Assembly: GCA_017412605.1 (NCBI GenBank)
Contig: JAFPWY010000009.1
Location: 398,207 to 462,206 of the forward strand
Direction of reading: 5' to 3'
Source: Fibrobacter sp.
Lineage (GTDB): Bacteria; Fibrobacterota; Fibrobacteria; Fibrobacterales; Fibrobacteraceae
DNA length: 64,000 bases
Made by a program: the position numbers and the translations under genes. The notes below the pieces were generated by a model, which was not told the DNA's origin, searched no databases, and saw only the letters and a list, made by a program, of their open reading frames with translations. Of the stretch, positions 17,520 through 25,768 are shown piece by piece (positions within the stretch are counted from its first letter, which is position 1; each line of letters opens with the position of its first letter).

Positions 17520-18083
17520 TCACACCGCAGTCGGTTTCGAAACGACCGGACGAATTCTCTTGCCACAAAGGGTGACGACGATTCCCGCCTGCGCGAACAT
17601 GTAGTAAGCCGTATCGCGACTGTTGTTGAGCGTGGACTTGGGATCGTAATCGTCCTTGGTCACAAAGACTTCCGCAACGCCGGAAAGGCTCACGTCCAAG
17701 GCGCAGCGTTCGCACGGGAAACCGATGACATAGAGCTTGGAGCCTGGAGGAACCTTGCCGCGGGCATAGTGCAGCGCATTGATTTCGGCATGCACCATGA
17801 AGGGGTACTTGTTCGCCTCGAACTCGTGGTGACTCAAAAGGTCACCCGTGTCGGCATCGAGCAGATCGTAAGCGAGTTTCTGCTTTTCGCGCGTGTAGGG
17901 GACCGTCTCGTCGTCAAATCCGGCCGGGGCGCCGTTATAGCCAGTGCTGATAACGCGGCCATCGGCGCTTACGAGCACTGCCCCCATCTGTGTATTTTGG
18001 TCCTTGGACAGGCGAGCCTGCGCCACCATCATCTGGGTATAGACTTCATCACGGAGTTTTGTGCGAGTAGGATTCTTATTCAT
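17520..18083 (-). CDS. dCMP deaminase family zinc enzyme
   Basis: Cytidine/deoxycytidylate deaminase-family enzyme of 187 residues. Zinc ligands are seen in VHAEINAL (His plus catalytic Glu) and GFPCERCAL (PCxxC). The motif STGYNGAPAG is typical of dCMP deaminases (ComEB type). ATG 18083 is chosen over an upstream in-frame start at 18110 because MNKNPTR begins a normal N-terminus and a TATATTTC box ends 5 nt before it. It probably converts dCMP to dUMP for thymidylate synthesis. A 36-residue insert before the HAE motif (TREKQKLAYDLLDADTG) is longer than usual. It is transcribed divergently from the acyltransferase gene. Confidence 0.87.
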   Translation of the reverse strand: MNKNPTRTKLRDEVYTQMMVAQARLSKDQNTQMGAVLVSADGRVISTGYNGAPAGFDDETVPYTREKQKLAYDLLDADTGDLLSHHEFEANKYPFMVHAEINALHYARGKVPPGSKLYVIGFPCERCALDVSLSGVAEVFVTKDDYDPKSTLNNSRDTAYYMFAQAGIVVTLCGKRIRPVVSKPTAV

Positions 18084-18088
18084 GCCAA

Positions 18089-18096
18089 GAAATATA
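18089..18096 (-). promoter_or_regulatory. TAnnTTTn -7-like box before the dCMP deaminase gene
   Basis: TATATTTC on the minus strand lies 5 nt before ATG 18083, with no Shine-Dalgarno sequence between them. Confidence 0.5.
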
Positions 18097-18194
18097 GTCA
18101 AAAAGGGCAAATGCAGACTCTAGCCGTGTTCAAAATGGCGCATAATTTCTATAATTGCTGTTTCGACGAATAACCCACTAAAAATGGCCCGTAT

Positions 18195-19355
18195 ATGGAA
18201 AAAAGCAACATCACAACAGACCGTTTTTTGTCTATCGACGACACCAGGATAATGAAGGCTATCGCCATCTGCTGCATGCTCATGCACCATCTCTGGAGTT
18301 TCCCTATTCGCATCGCAGGTGAACCGCTTAAGAACTTCTTCACGATATTCGGGATGCCTTCGACCCTGTATTTCGGTTTTTTCGGAAAGATCTGTGTTCC
18401 CATGTTCTTTTTCTTCGGCGGGTATGGCATCTACAAGAGGTCCATCGGCAAAAAGTACGATGTCGTAGGCAGGCTCAAGAAACTCTACATCGCCTACTGG
18501 AAGGTATTTCTCATCTTCATCCCCATCGGATTCATCTTCTTCTCGAACCAGGCGGCCTATAGCGGTGACGCCTTCATGTACACGCGTTTCGCCAAATTCT
18601 CGTCCAAGGAACTGATTTCCAACTTCCTGGGATTCACCTCGACCTACAGCAGGGAATGGTGGTTCCTCATCAGCTACGCATTCGCTCTCATCTCGTTCCC
18701 GCTCGTACGCGCCGTGATTGACCGGTTCTCCGCAAGAGTGAACATCTTCCTCGCCATCGTCGTCACCATCCTTTTGACAAACGTTTTCCCGGGACTGAGC
18801 AAGAACCCGAACTTGGGCGTGCTCGCCACCAACTTCCTGTACCTCAAGTTCTTCTGCCAGATTGCTCCGTATGCGGCATGCTTCTGGATGGGCGCCGTCG
18901 TTGCACGGAACGGCCTTCTGGACAGGCTGAACGACGCCATGAAGGCAAACGGAATCTTGAACCCCCTGGTCGATATTGCCATCTGGGTGGCCATCATCTT
19001 CTTGAGACAGACCGAACTCGGCGACAAGTTCGACATCTTCTACATTCCCGTCCTCACGGTAGCCACAATCGACCTGCTGAACAGAGTGAAACCCATCCGC
19101 AAGGGATTCGTCCACCTGGGCAAGCAGAGCACGAACATGTGGCTTATCCACCCGTTCTGCTGCTACTATTTCGGAGCACTCGCAAAAATCGTCTCCGCGC
19201 CCAGGTACGCAGTACTCTCGTTACTGACCCTGATTGCCATGACCTATGCGTTATCGCTGCTGGTGAGCCTCTTCTGGGGAGGACTCGAACTCGCGTACGG
19301 GAAAGTCAAGGGGAAGATTTGTGGGAGGCGACGAGCGGTGAGCGATGAGCTGTGA
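18195..19355 (+). CDS. Membrane acyltransferase, acyltransferase-3 family
   Basis: 386-residue integral membrane protein with about ten helices, typical of acyltransferase-3 enzymes that O-acylate envelope glycans. The catalytic-type His lies in IAICCMLMHHLWSF near residue 29. FGKICVPMFFFFGGYGIYKR, YSREWWFLISYAFALI and STNMWLIHPFCCYYFGAL are characteristic of the family. The last eight codons and the TGA stop are part of a heptamer repeat element, so the C-terminal RRAVSDEL was probably acquired from that element. It converges with the SDR gene. Substrate unknown, exopolysaccharide or LPS glycan acetylation likely. Confidence 0.85.
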   Translation: MEKSNITTDRFLSIDDTRIMKAIAICCMLMHHLWSFPIRIAGEPLKNFFTIFGMPSTLYFGFFGKICVPMFFFFGGYGIYKRSIGKKYDVVGRLKKLYIAYWKVFLIFIPIGFIFFSNQAAYSGDAFMYTRFAKFSSKELISNFLGFTSTYSREWWFLISYAFALISFPLVRAVIDRFSARVNIFLAIVVTILLTNVFPGLSKNPNLGVLATNFLYLKFFCQIAPYAACFWMGAVVARNGLLDRLNDAMKANGILNPLVDIAIWVAIIFLRQTELGDKFDIFYIPVLTVATIDLLNRVKPIRKGFVHLGKQSTNMWLIHPFCCYYFGALAKIVSAPRYAVLSLLTLIAMTYALSLLVSLFWGGLELAYGKVKGKICGRRRAVSDEL

Positions 19356-19497
19356 GCTATGAGCGGTGAGCTGCGAGCTGTGAGGCGCGAGGCTCGGGGC
19401 GCGAACACACTTCCTACTCCCTCACACCTCAAAGGCACGAAGTGCCGACCTCATCGCTCAAAGCTCAAAGCGACCGAAGGTCGCGACCTCACTCCAC
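19332..19497. repeat. Opposed-arm heptamer repeat element 1 (TGAGCNN words)
   Basis: The left arm has about eight tandem 7-bp words of form TGAGCNN. The right arm carries reverse-complement words (CTCATCG, CTCAAAG, CTCAAAG). Between and within them are hairpins with a GAA triloop: GGCAC-GAA-GTGCC and GCGACC-GAA-GGTCGC. The element fills the space between two convergent genes and contains both stop codons (TGA of the acyltransferase, TGA of the SDR gene). Confidence 0.85.
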
Positions 19498-20223
19498 CTT
19501 GCGGCCTTTTTCGATAGCGTCGGCGAGGCTCATGCCGGTGAATTCCTGGGCGCTGAACCAACGGCCACTCTTCTTGTCGTCGAGCAGGACGGAAACCATG
19601 GAACCCGGAATCACAGTTTCAGGAGCGTTGGGGGCATTCGGGCCACCGAGATCGGTGCGGAGCCAACCCGGGTCCATCACGTTCATCATCACGTCAGTGC
19701 CGTTCAGCTTGCAGGCGAAATCTTTAACAAACTTGGTGAGGGCGGCCTTCGCACAGGCGTAGCCCATCAGCTCAGGTTCGTTGGCGATGCCGCTCGTGGT
19801 GAGCTGCATGCGGCCAAAGCCGCGCTGGATCATGCCCGGCAAAAAGTGGTAGGCAATCTTTACAGGGGCGTAGAAGTTCACCGCCATCGCATGGTGGAAA
19901 TCTTCCATCGTGTTAGTGAGGTAATCGGTAAAGTAGTGGCTCATGAGGCCCGCATTGTTGAACACGAGGTCCACCTGCACACCCCAACTGTCGATTTCGG
20001 CGAGGGCCGCATCGATTTCAGCTTCGCTTTCGAGGTTGCAGCCCACGGCACGCACCTCGACGCCAAATTTCCTAATTTCTTCCATCACCGGTTCGGCATG
20101 GGCCTTGTCGCGCCCCTGCAAGATGATGTTCGCACCCAGCTTTGCCATTTCAATTGCAGTCAGGCGACCAACTCCTCGGCAGCCGCCAGTAACAAGGCAC
20201 CAACGTCCCTTAACATCAATCAT
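19489..20223 (-). CDS. Short-chain dehydrogenase/reductase
   Basis: Classical SDR oxidoreductase of 244 residues, cytoplasmic and NAD(P)-dependent. It shows the dinucleotide motif TGGCRGVG near residue 12, NNAG near 91, catalytic Ser in TTSGIANE and YACAK (YxxxK) near 156. The adenine-ribose strand ILQGRD suggests an NADP preference. DPGWLRTDLGGPNAP is the usual PG segment. Its stop codon lies inside heptamer repeat element 1. The sequence TAGATT directly abuts the ATG, so the mRNA may lack a leader. The substrate is unknown. Confidence 0.88.
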   Translation of the reverse strand: MIDVKGRWCLVTGGCRGVGRLTAIEMAKLGANIILQGRDKAHAEPVMEEIRKFGVEVRAVGCNLESEAEIDAALAEIDSWGVQVDLVFNNAGLMSHYFTDYLTNTMEDFHHAMAVNFYAPVKIAYHFLPGMIQRGFGRMQLTTSGIANEPELMGYACAKAALTKFVKDFACKLNGTDVMMNVMDPGWLRTDLGGPNAPNAPETVIPGSMVSVLLDDKKSGRWFSAQEFTGMSLADAIEKGRKVE

Positions 20224-20237
20224 AATCTATCCCCTTG

Positions 20238-20258
20238 GAAAAGGCCGCAAATGCGGCT
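20238..20258 (-). terminator. Possible terminator after hemC
   Basis: On the minus strand GCCGCA-TT-TGCGGC is followed by CTTTTCC, about 75 nt past the hemC stop. The T run is short, so this is tentative. Confidence 0.45.
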
Positions 20259-20332
20259 CTTCGAAAAGATACACTAATCGGCGAGGCGAAACATAACCCC
20301 GAGACAAGAATTCCGGTTACAACAGAAAACAG

Positions 20333-21313
20333 CTAAAGTTCTGCGAGAATCGCCTGCGCAAGGCGGATACCCAGGTCGCGGGCAGCAGCTATACGGGCAG
20401 GCTCGTCGCCCTGCGGGATTTCGCAGGCCGCCTCGGCACGAAGGGACCGAGATGCAGTCCCGTCCCAATAAAATCCCCGAATAATCATTGTCCGGGATGC
20501 CGTCCCCTGTACGCCCGACGGCGAAGCGTCCTCGAATTCAGCAAAACTCGCCACGGGGAACTGGCAACCAGCATTGAGCGCCTTCAGGTACGCCATCTCC
20601 GCGACGGCAATGCAGTAGGTGTCCGCATCGTTCACGCGGGAAAGGATGCCGGCGAGAGATTGCTTCGGGCTATCGCCGCAGTGACCGACGGAACTCAGCG
20701 TCTCTATCGCAAGGATGCCCTGGCCCGATGCGGGGAGCATTTGTTCGGTGCTAAAATATTCCGTCACCTGGCCTTCAAGCCCCATGCGCTTGAGCCCAGC
20801 AGCGGCAAGCACCACGCCATCCAATTCCTCGAGTTTCGAGAGGCGCGTCTGGATGTTCCCGCGGATGGGCACGTATTCCAAATCCGGACGGAGCGATTTC
20901 AGTTGCGCCACCCGGCGGATGCTCCCAGTACCGATGCGCGCACCGGTCGGCAATTCCATGAACTTCAAGCCTTCCACTCCCCCACGGGCAATAAAGGCAT
21001 CGCGGGGGTCTTCGCGCTTGAGGACTGCGGCCAGTTTGAATTCCGGCATGACTTCGGCAGGCATGTCCTTGAGGCTATGCACTGCAATATCGGCGCGACC
21101 TTCGAGCAAAGCGACTTCGAGTTCCTTGATAAACACGCCCTTGCCACCAAAACTCGCCAGCGACTTGTCAAGACGGCGGTCGCCCTCGGTCGTCATCGGT
21201 ACGAGTTCGTATGCAAGGCCCGGATTGGCCGACACGATGGCTTCGGCGACCAGCGTCGTCTGGGCCTGGGCCAAGGCACTTTTGCGAGTGGCGATACGGA
21301 GAAGCTCGGCCAT
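20333..21313 (-). CDS. hemC: Hydroxymethylbilane synthase (porphobilinogen deaminase)
   Basis: Polymerises four porphobilinogen molecules to hydroxymethylbilane in tetrapyrrole synthesis. Motifs are RIATRKSALAQAQ at the N-terminus, GGKGVFIKELE, ADIAVHSLKDMP, GTGSIRRVAQL, RGNIQTRL and the dipyrromethane cofactor Cys in NAGCQFPVASF. At 326 residues it is of normal size, with a 25-residue insert after the ETL helix (SSVGHCGDSPKQSLAG). I chose ATG 21313, which overlaps the hemA stop as TAATG, so the two genes are translationally coupled. With hemA it feeds the siroheme-based heme route whose later genes lie at 24.7-26.9 kb. Confidence 0.93.
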   Translation of the reverse strand: MAELLRIATRKSALAQAQTTLVAEAIVSANPGLAYELVPMTTEGDRRLDKSLASFGGKGVFIKELEVALLEGRADIAVHSLKDMPAEVMPEFKLAAVLKREDPRDAFIARGGVEGLKFMELPTGARIGTGSIRRVAQLKSLRPDLEYVPIRGNIQTRLSKLEELDGVVLAAAGLKRMGLEGQVTEYFSTEQMLPASGQGILAIETLSSVGHCGDSPKQSLAGILSRVNDADTYCIAVAEMAYLKALNAGCQFPVASFAEFEDASPSGVQGTASRTMIIRGFYWDGTASRSLRAEAACEIPQGDEPARIAAARDLGIRLAQAILAEL

Positions 21314-22551
21314 TACTTGCCTCCACGAAGGCAACGGAGGTATGTCCGCACATCATCGAGCGGATTGCATTCCTTTACCTTGTACAAATACTCGTTCACC
21401 ATTTTCTTGGCAAAACGCACGTACATCATCTGGATGCGGCTGCGGTCGACTTCCGATACTTCGGGCAACGAACGCAACAGCTTTTCGCATTCCATGTCGG
21501 CCGACTGCACCGTCTTTTCGGCAAGCAGGTGAATTTCCTTCGCAATGTCATCCATACGGTACCACTGCAAAAATTCGTCCAGGCCTTCCTTCAAAATTTT
21601 CTGCGCCGCTTCCAGTTCGACCATGCGCAAGCGGCGGTTCTCGGAGACAATCTTTTCGAGGTCGTCGACGCACACGTACTGCACGCCGGGGAGTTCTCCG
21701 ATGGAGGCTTCGGCATTGCGCGGGCTACCGAGGTCGATGACAAGGCGCGCGGCCTTATTTGCATTTGCGCCCCCGATCGCTTCGGCAAAATCCTTCTTCG
21801 TGACAATCGGTTCCTGGCAGGCGCTGCACAAAATCACAACATCGCACTGGCCGAACACCTGGTAACGGTCTTCGAACTTGACGGGAGTGAGCACGTCAGC
21901 AAATTTCTGGGCATTCGCGAACGTCCTGCTGCTCGCAAAAATCTTCGTCGTATTTTCCTGCACGTACTTGAGCATGAGAGAGCCCATCTCGCCCAAGCCC
22001 ACGATATACACCGTACGGTTTTCGAGGTCATCGAAGGAATGCTGCACCTGCTTCATCGCCAAGAACGGGATGTTGCAACTGAGCTTGCTCAAGTTGGTCT
22101 CCGTCTTGATGCGCTTGGTCGTATGGATTGCGCCCTGGAACAACTTGTTCAGGCTGTTGCCCGTCGCCCCGAACTTGAGGGCGGTCTCGTAAGCGCGGCC
22201 AATCTGGTGCAAAATCTGGTCTTCGCCCATCGCCACGGAATCAAGCCCCGCGCACACGTTCATCACGTGGTGGGCCACTTCGTCACCCGACTTGAAATAG
22301 AAAAACTTCGCAAAATCTTCGTAGCTTTGGTGAGCCAGGTCGCACACGTAGCGCACAAGTTCCGCCTCGCCAATGTCACGGTCCGATGCCACGTAGACCT
22401 CGGTACGGTTGCAAGTTGCCAAAATCAGGAGCTCGTCAAAAGGAGAATGGGCAAGCGCTTCCGACTTCACATCCATCGGGATGTAGAACTTCTCGCGAAC
22501 TGCGATTTCGGCCACCTTGTGGCTCATACCTGCCATGTAAATCTTGCGCAT
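21313..22551 (-). CDS. hemA: Glutamyl-tRNA reductase
   Basis: First enzyme of the C5 tetrapyrrole pathway. It reduces glutamyl-tRNA to glutamate-1-semialdehyde. The catalytic Cys is in LATCNRTEVYV near residue 47. NAD-binding motif VYIVGLGEMGSLML, IFASSRT and DLGSPRNAEASIGELPG are family signatures, and the C-terminal dimerisation helices end in LRCLRGGK. Length is 412 residues. The start has no Shine-Dalgarno site. Instead TAATTTTG ends 4 nt before the ATG, so it may be leaderless, although the CotH gene ends only 17 nt upstream and read-through is possible. It overlaps hemC by one base. Confidence 0.94.
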   Translation of the reverse strand: MRKIYMAGMSHKVAEIAVREKFYIPMDVKSEALAHSPFDELLILATCNRTEVYVASDRDIGEAELVRYVCDLAHQSYEDFAKFFYFKSGDEVAHHVMNVCAGLDSVAMGEDQILHQIGRAYETALKFGATGNSLNKLFQGAIHTTKRIKTETNLSKLSCNIPFLAMKQVQHSFDDLENRTVYIVGLGEMGSLMLKYVQENTTKIFASSRTFANAQKFADVLTPVKFEDRYQVFGQCDVVILCSACQEPIVTKKDFAEAIGGANANKAARLVIDLGSPRNAEASIGELPGVQYVCVDDLEKIVSENRRLRMVELEAAQKILKEGLDEFLQWYRMDDIAKEIHLLAEKTVQSADMECEKLLRSLPEVSEVDRSRIQMMYVRFAKKMVNEYLYKVKECNPLDDVRTYLRCLRGGK

Positions 22552-22555
22552 GTTC

Positions 22556-22563
22556 CAAAATTA
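22556..22563 (-). promoter_or_regulatory. TAnnTTTG -7-like box before hemA
   Basis: TAATTTTG, a full match to the FCB-group -7 consensus TAnnTTTG, ends 4 nt before the hemA ATG. A related CTAATTTT lies directly upstream of it. Confidence 0.5.
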
Positions 22564-22568
22564 GAAAA

Positions 22569-23807
22569 TTAGAGATGGCCATCAATCCAGTCGAAGCGTT
22601 CCTTCATCCACTGAATCATGGTTTCCACGGCTTCGTCATAGGAATCGTACGGGTCCTTAAGAGCCCAGTTTTCGGTATTCCGTATAACTGGCCAACGTTT
22701 GTATTCGTTCTTGATAGCCTTTTCGATTATTGAACGGTATACGGGGACACTGTCTATCAGTGCACGGAACTTGTCCCGATTCGCCACCCAGTAGTCTTTC
22801 GCCAAGTCCTTCATGCCGGGAACCCAAAAAATTCTTGCATACCAGCTGTAATTCCGAATGTACCACAACGATGACGGTTTGACATCATCTCGCGATTCGT
22901 TTCCAAAGGACAGGTCAAAATCCCACACCGGACCAAAATGAATCGACCCACCCTTTTCCCAAGTCATGTAGATACTTCTCGCAAAGTTGCCGTCCTCGTT
23001 TTTCGAGTATTCCTGAATCCAATAAAAGAGCACGAAATCATTCAAGTCAATCCATTCCGAAAGGTCGGAGGTTTTCCATCCAGAATTACTCAAATAGTAT
23101 TCAAAGTCATTCAAATGCCATAACAGCATGTTCCTAGACATTTCAGACAAATTTTTCGGAGATTTGATATGGAAGATATTGCCTTCATTCGTTACGATAT
23201 AGGGATCGTCATATTTCTTGTCCCCTTCCTTCTCGAAAAGGAAACTCGAATCGTTCTCCGGAATATTGACACGATTTTTTCCCACCTTAATCGATTCGGT
23301 AAGGAGAAACAGACCCTTGTACTCGCGATTCAAGTAAAGTTCAACAAAATGGACCTTGGGCGTATAGCTAGCCCCGAGCCATTCCGAGAGCCTGTACGCC
23401 ATATAATTTCTAAGGTGAGTCTTGTCGCCAAAATTCCCGACAAGAGCCCAGTCCCGGTTCTTGGGCATACCGAACAAAGAAACCTTGTCCGAAAACTCCA
23501 GTTTCATTCCAAATTTGGGCATCTTGAAACTCGAATTTCCACGACCGCGGACAGTCAACTCGAGCACCTCGCTTTCCGGTTCACTTTCGCCATAAATCTG
23601 AAAATGGGAGGGATGCAGAGTTTCGCGATCACGAATGCGGGCAAAGTCCTCCGTCTCTATGACAATCCTCGGGAGCCCTGCATAAGGATACTCCGAATCG
23701 TCCAACGGCAAATAGTCCGGATGGTCTTCCGTTTCAGCCCAAAAGCATCCACTCAATGCGATGGATGCGTAAAGCAAAAAAAACGGAATGAACCAAGTTC
23801 GTTGCAT
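22569..23807 (-). CDS. CotH-kinase-family lipoprotein
   Basis: Putative lipoprotein of 412 residues with signal peptide and lipobox ALSGC (Cys about residue 21). CotH domain signatures are RGRGNSSF, KPKF-like PKFGMKLEF, RDWALVGNFGDKTHLRNYMAY, VELYLNREYKGLFLLTE, FLFEKEG and the metal/active site GPVWDFDLSFGN. CotH proteins are atypical kinases, known in Bacillus spores and found as secreted proteins in fibre-degrading bacteria. The gene lies directly upstream of hemA with a 17-nt gap, yet shows no functional link to heme. Its target in the envelope or substrate-adhesion machinery is unknown. Confidence 0.88.
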   Translation of the reverse strand: MQRTWFIPFFLLYASIALSGCFWAETEDHPDYLPLDDSEYPYAGLPRIVIETEDFARIRDRETLHPSHFQIYGESEPESEVLELTVRGRGNSSFKMPKFGMKLEFSDKVSLFGMPKNRDWALVGNFGDKTHLRNYMAYRLSEWLGASYTPKVHFVELYLNREYKGLFLLTESIKVGKNRVNIPENDSSFLFEKEGDKKYDDPYIVTNEGNIFHIKSPKNLSEMSRNMLLWHLNDFEYYLSNSGWKTSDLSEWIDLNDFVLFYWIQEYSKNEDGNFARSIYMTWEKGGSIHFGPVWDFDLSFGNESRDDVKPSSLWYIRNYSWYARIFWVPGMKDLAKDYWVANRDKFRALIDSVPVYRSIIEKAIKNEYKRWPVIRNTENWALKDPYDSYDEAVETMIQWMKERFDWIDGHL

Positions 23808-23846
23808 AGAGCCAAGAAAATAAAAAATTTTTCGAGCAAGGCTTTT

Positions 23847-23854
23847 TATATTTT
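23847..23854 (+). promoter_or_regulatory. TAnnTTTn -7-like box
   Basis: TATATTTT followed by GG lies 6 nt before the ATG of the 269-residue outer-membrane-like protein. No Shine-Dalgarno site is seen. Confidence 0.45.
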
Positions 23855-23860
23855 GGCATC

Positions 23861-24670
23861 ATGTTCAAGTTTAGCAGTTTACTCCTAATCCTTTGTCCCA
23901 TTGCCATCTGGGCTACGGAGACTCTGCATTCCGTTCATCCGCCAAGGACATCCCTATCCACAGCTGGAATTTTTGAACTGATCGATGACGTGTACAGCAC
24001 CGATGCAGCACTATCACTGGAAGTTGCCCCCATCGAGTGGATTGGCCTGTACACAGACGCCTCGTTCCGCTTCATGAGCTACAGCTACGAGATGTCCGTC
24101 AAGGGATACGAACACAACTACTGCAACCTGCATGTCAACGGCTTCAACGAAACATATCTAGGAGCAAAAGCTACCATTCTGGATCACTTCGGACTGGACA
24201 TCAACTGGAGATTCCCTCCCGGGGAAGGTTCACAAAAGAACCGGTTCCATCGCCTGAACGTAGAGCCCTTCGCGTTCATGAACATCCGCAAGAACCTGCT
24301 CGGAGGCATTTCACTTCGCTACAACACCTTCCTCGAAGATGCAAACTACAAGCCGGGCGACGAAATCGGTGCAAAAGGATCGTTTATCTTCAAATTCTTC
24401 TGGAACGAATACTTGTTAACCGGATGGACGCTAGAAAGTATTTTCCTATTCCAGGCCAGGATACAAAGTTCCGAGAACCACAACATGAAAAAGCCCTATC
24501 AAGACATGAAGGACAAGTACCAGGGTACAAAAATGAAGTTTGAGCTGACCCGGCATTTTGACATGTTCAGCAAGCACGTAGGGCTCGGCATCATTTATGA
24601 AATGAATAATGGCACGCTGTTCGGATTCGAAACGGGACACCGGATCGGATTAGGACTGACAATGCCGTAA
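23861..24670 (+). CDS. Predicted outer-membrane beta-barrel protein
   Basis: Secreted protein of 269 residues. The signal peptide (FSSLLLILCPIAIWATE) is followed by repeated amphipathic beta strands of about ten residues separated by short turns (GLYTDASFRFMSYSYEMS, GGISLRYNTF, IGAKGSFIFKFFW, GLGIIYEMNNG). It ends in a strand (GHRIGLGLTMP), though not with the usual terminal aromatic. Such a pattern suggests a small outer-membrane barrel. No family is recognised. It is divergent from the CotH gene across 53 nt and converges with the siroheme decarboxylase gene, leaving only 7 nt. Confidence 0.7.
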   Translation: MFKFSSLLLILCPIAIWATETLHSVHPPRTSLSTAGIFELIDDVYSTDAALSLEVAPIEWIGLYTDASFRFMSYSYEMSVKGYEHNYCNLHVNGFNETYLGAKATILDHFGLDINWRFPPGEGSQKNRFHRLNVEPFAFMNIRKNLLGGISLRYNTFLEDANYKPGDEIGAKGSFIFKFFWNEYLLTGWTLESIFLFQARIQSSENHNMKKPYQDMKDKYQGTKMKFELTRHFDMFSKHVGLGIIYEMNNGTLFGFETGHRIGLGLTMP

Positions 24671-24677
24671 GCCGTTT

Positions 24678-25682
24678 TTAGGCGAAGAACACAAAACTCG
24701 TCTTCTTGAGTTCGCGCACGGAATAGAGCACAACATAATCGGGATTGCCAATCGACGCGGCAGCCTCCTTGACATAGCGGTCCAGCATCTCGGCAGACTG
24801 CGCATGCATCATAGCATAAAGCGTGTACGGGAAGCCCTCGAACCCCGGCCGTTCATAGCAATGCGAGACAAAGGGATTATTCGCCAGAACCGAGCCTCTA
24901 TCGTCTTTCGAATCTCGCTTTTCGCCTAAGCCAAAGCAGACCATCGCATTGTAGGCAAAGCCAGCTTCCTGATGCCGGAGGATTGCACCGAATCGGCGCA
25001 TTCTCTTTTGGGAAAGATCATCGCGGAGTTGTTCACACAAAACGCCCCAGTCCTTAAAAGGCGTGAGCGTGTGCGGGATGTCGGTACACGCAACGCGGAT
25101 GCGGGCCCGGTCGGAATCGGACAAAACGCGGGCAGGAGATTGCTTCCGCCACGCTTCGCTCGCGGCAGGCTCTAAATTCACCGCTCGCAATGGCAAGCCA
25201 GAATTTAGCGCACCAGCGCCCATCACCGTGTTTATCTTGAACTTCTTTGTCGCAGAGAGAATATGCACATCATGCAAGTCCGTGCTTGCGCAAAGTCTAT
25301 CCACTATCCTGCGGATTTCGTCTTCGGACTGAGCGATGACGGTAAACCATACATTATATTCGTGGGAGCGAACGTAATTGTGGGTAATCGCCGGAATCTC
25401 GTTAACCGCAGCCGCAAACTTGTCGAGGGTCAAATCGTCTGCAGCGCCTGTCGCAACCGTCGGCACCTTCCCCGCACAAAGGCGCGAAATAAAGCCGAGC
25501 GCCTTGGAATCGTACACTCCACCGATACGGCGGATAACACCTGACTGCCGCAGGTTCTCGACCGCCTCGAAGACGGACTGTTCATCAGAACCGAGCTGTT
25601 CCGCGAGCACCTTGTACGGGCGCTCTTCCAGCGGGAAAGCGTCCTGAATGACAGAGAGAAGACGCTGTTCAAGTTCAGTCAT
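24678..25682 (-). CDS. Siroheme decarboxylase, AhbA-AhbB fusion
   Basis: Enzyme of the alternative heme pathway that decarboxylates siroheme to 12,18-didecarboxysiroheme. It has two tandem AsnC/Lrp-like halves of about 160 residues. The first has LLSVIQDAFPLEERPYKVLA, GVIRRIGGVYDSKALGF, THNYVRSHEYNVWFTV and ATKKFKINTV. The second has MRRFGAILRHQEAGFAYNAM, VSHCYERPGFEGFPYTLYAM and SVRELKKTSFVFF. AhbA and AhbB are separate subunits in Desulfovibrio; here they are one chain. ATG 25682 is preferred because the longer frame up to 25745 is encoded by heptamer repeat DNA. It lies downstream of ahbC and often receives the wrong label of transcriptional regulator. Confidence 0.85.
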   Translation of the reverse strand: MTELEQRLLSVIQDAFPLEERPYKVLAEQLGSDEQSVFEAVENLRQSGVIRRIGGVYDSKALGFISRLCAGKVPTVATGAADDLTLDKFAAAVNEIPAITHNYVRSHEYNVWFTVIAQSEDEIRRIVDRLCASTDLHDVHILSATKKFKINTVMGAGALNSGLPLRAVNLEPAASEAWRKQSPARVLSDSDRARIRVACTDIPHTLTPFKDWGVLCEQLRDDLSQKRMRRFGAILRHQEAGFAYNAMVCFGLGEKRDSKDDRGSVLANNPFVSHCYERPGFEGFPYTLYAMMHAQSAEMLDRYVKEAAASIGNPDYVVLYSVRELKKTSFVFFA

Positions 25683-25689
25683 ATTCAAT

Positions 25690-25768
25690 GTGAAGTGAGA
25701 AGTGAAAAACTGATTGATAATTGATAATTTCACATCATCCATCATCCATTATCAATTATCCATTAATC
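25690..25768. repeat. Opposed-arm heptamer repeat element 2 (TGATAAT / ATCATCC words)
   Basis: The left arm reads GTGAAGT, GAGAAGT, then TGATAAT words. The right arm reads CATCATC, CATCATC, CATTATC, AATTATC, CATTAAT. Spacing is 7 bp throughout. The TAA stop and last codons of the AhbC gene lie in the right arm. It separates two genes of one heme pathway. Confidence 0.85.

Noticed and set aside
24678..25682. Lrp/AsnC transcriptional regulator
   Set aside because: The AsnC-like fold is present, but the LPxxRPxxxLA, THNYVR, VSHCYERP and MRRFGAxLRH motifs and the adjacent AhbC gene identify siroheme decarboxylase.
25683..25745. N-terminal extension of the siroheme decarboxylase
   Set aside because: These codons are made of heptamer repeat DNA; the conserved protein begins at ATG 25682.
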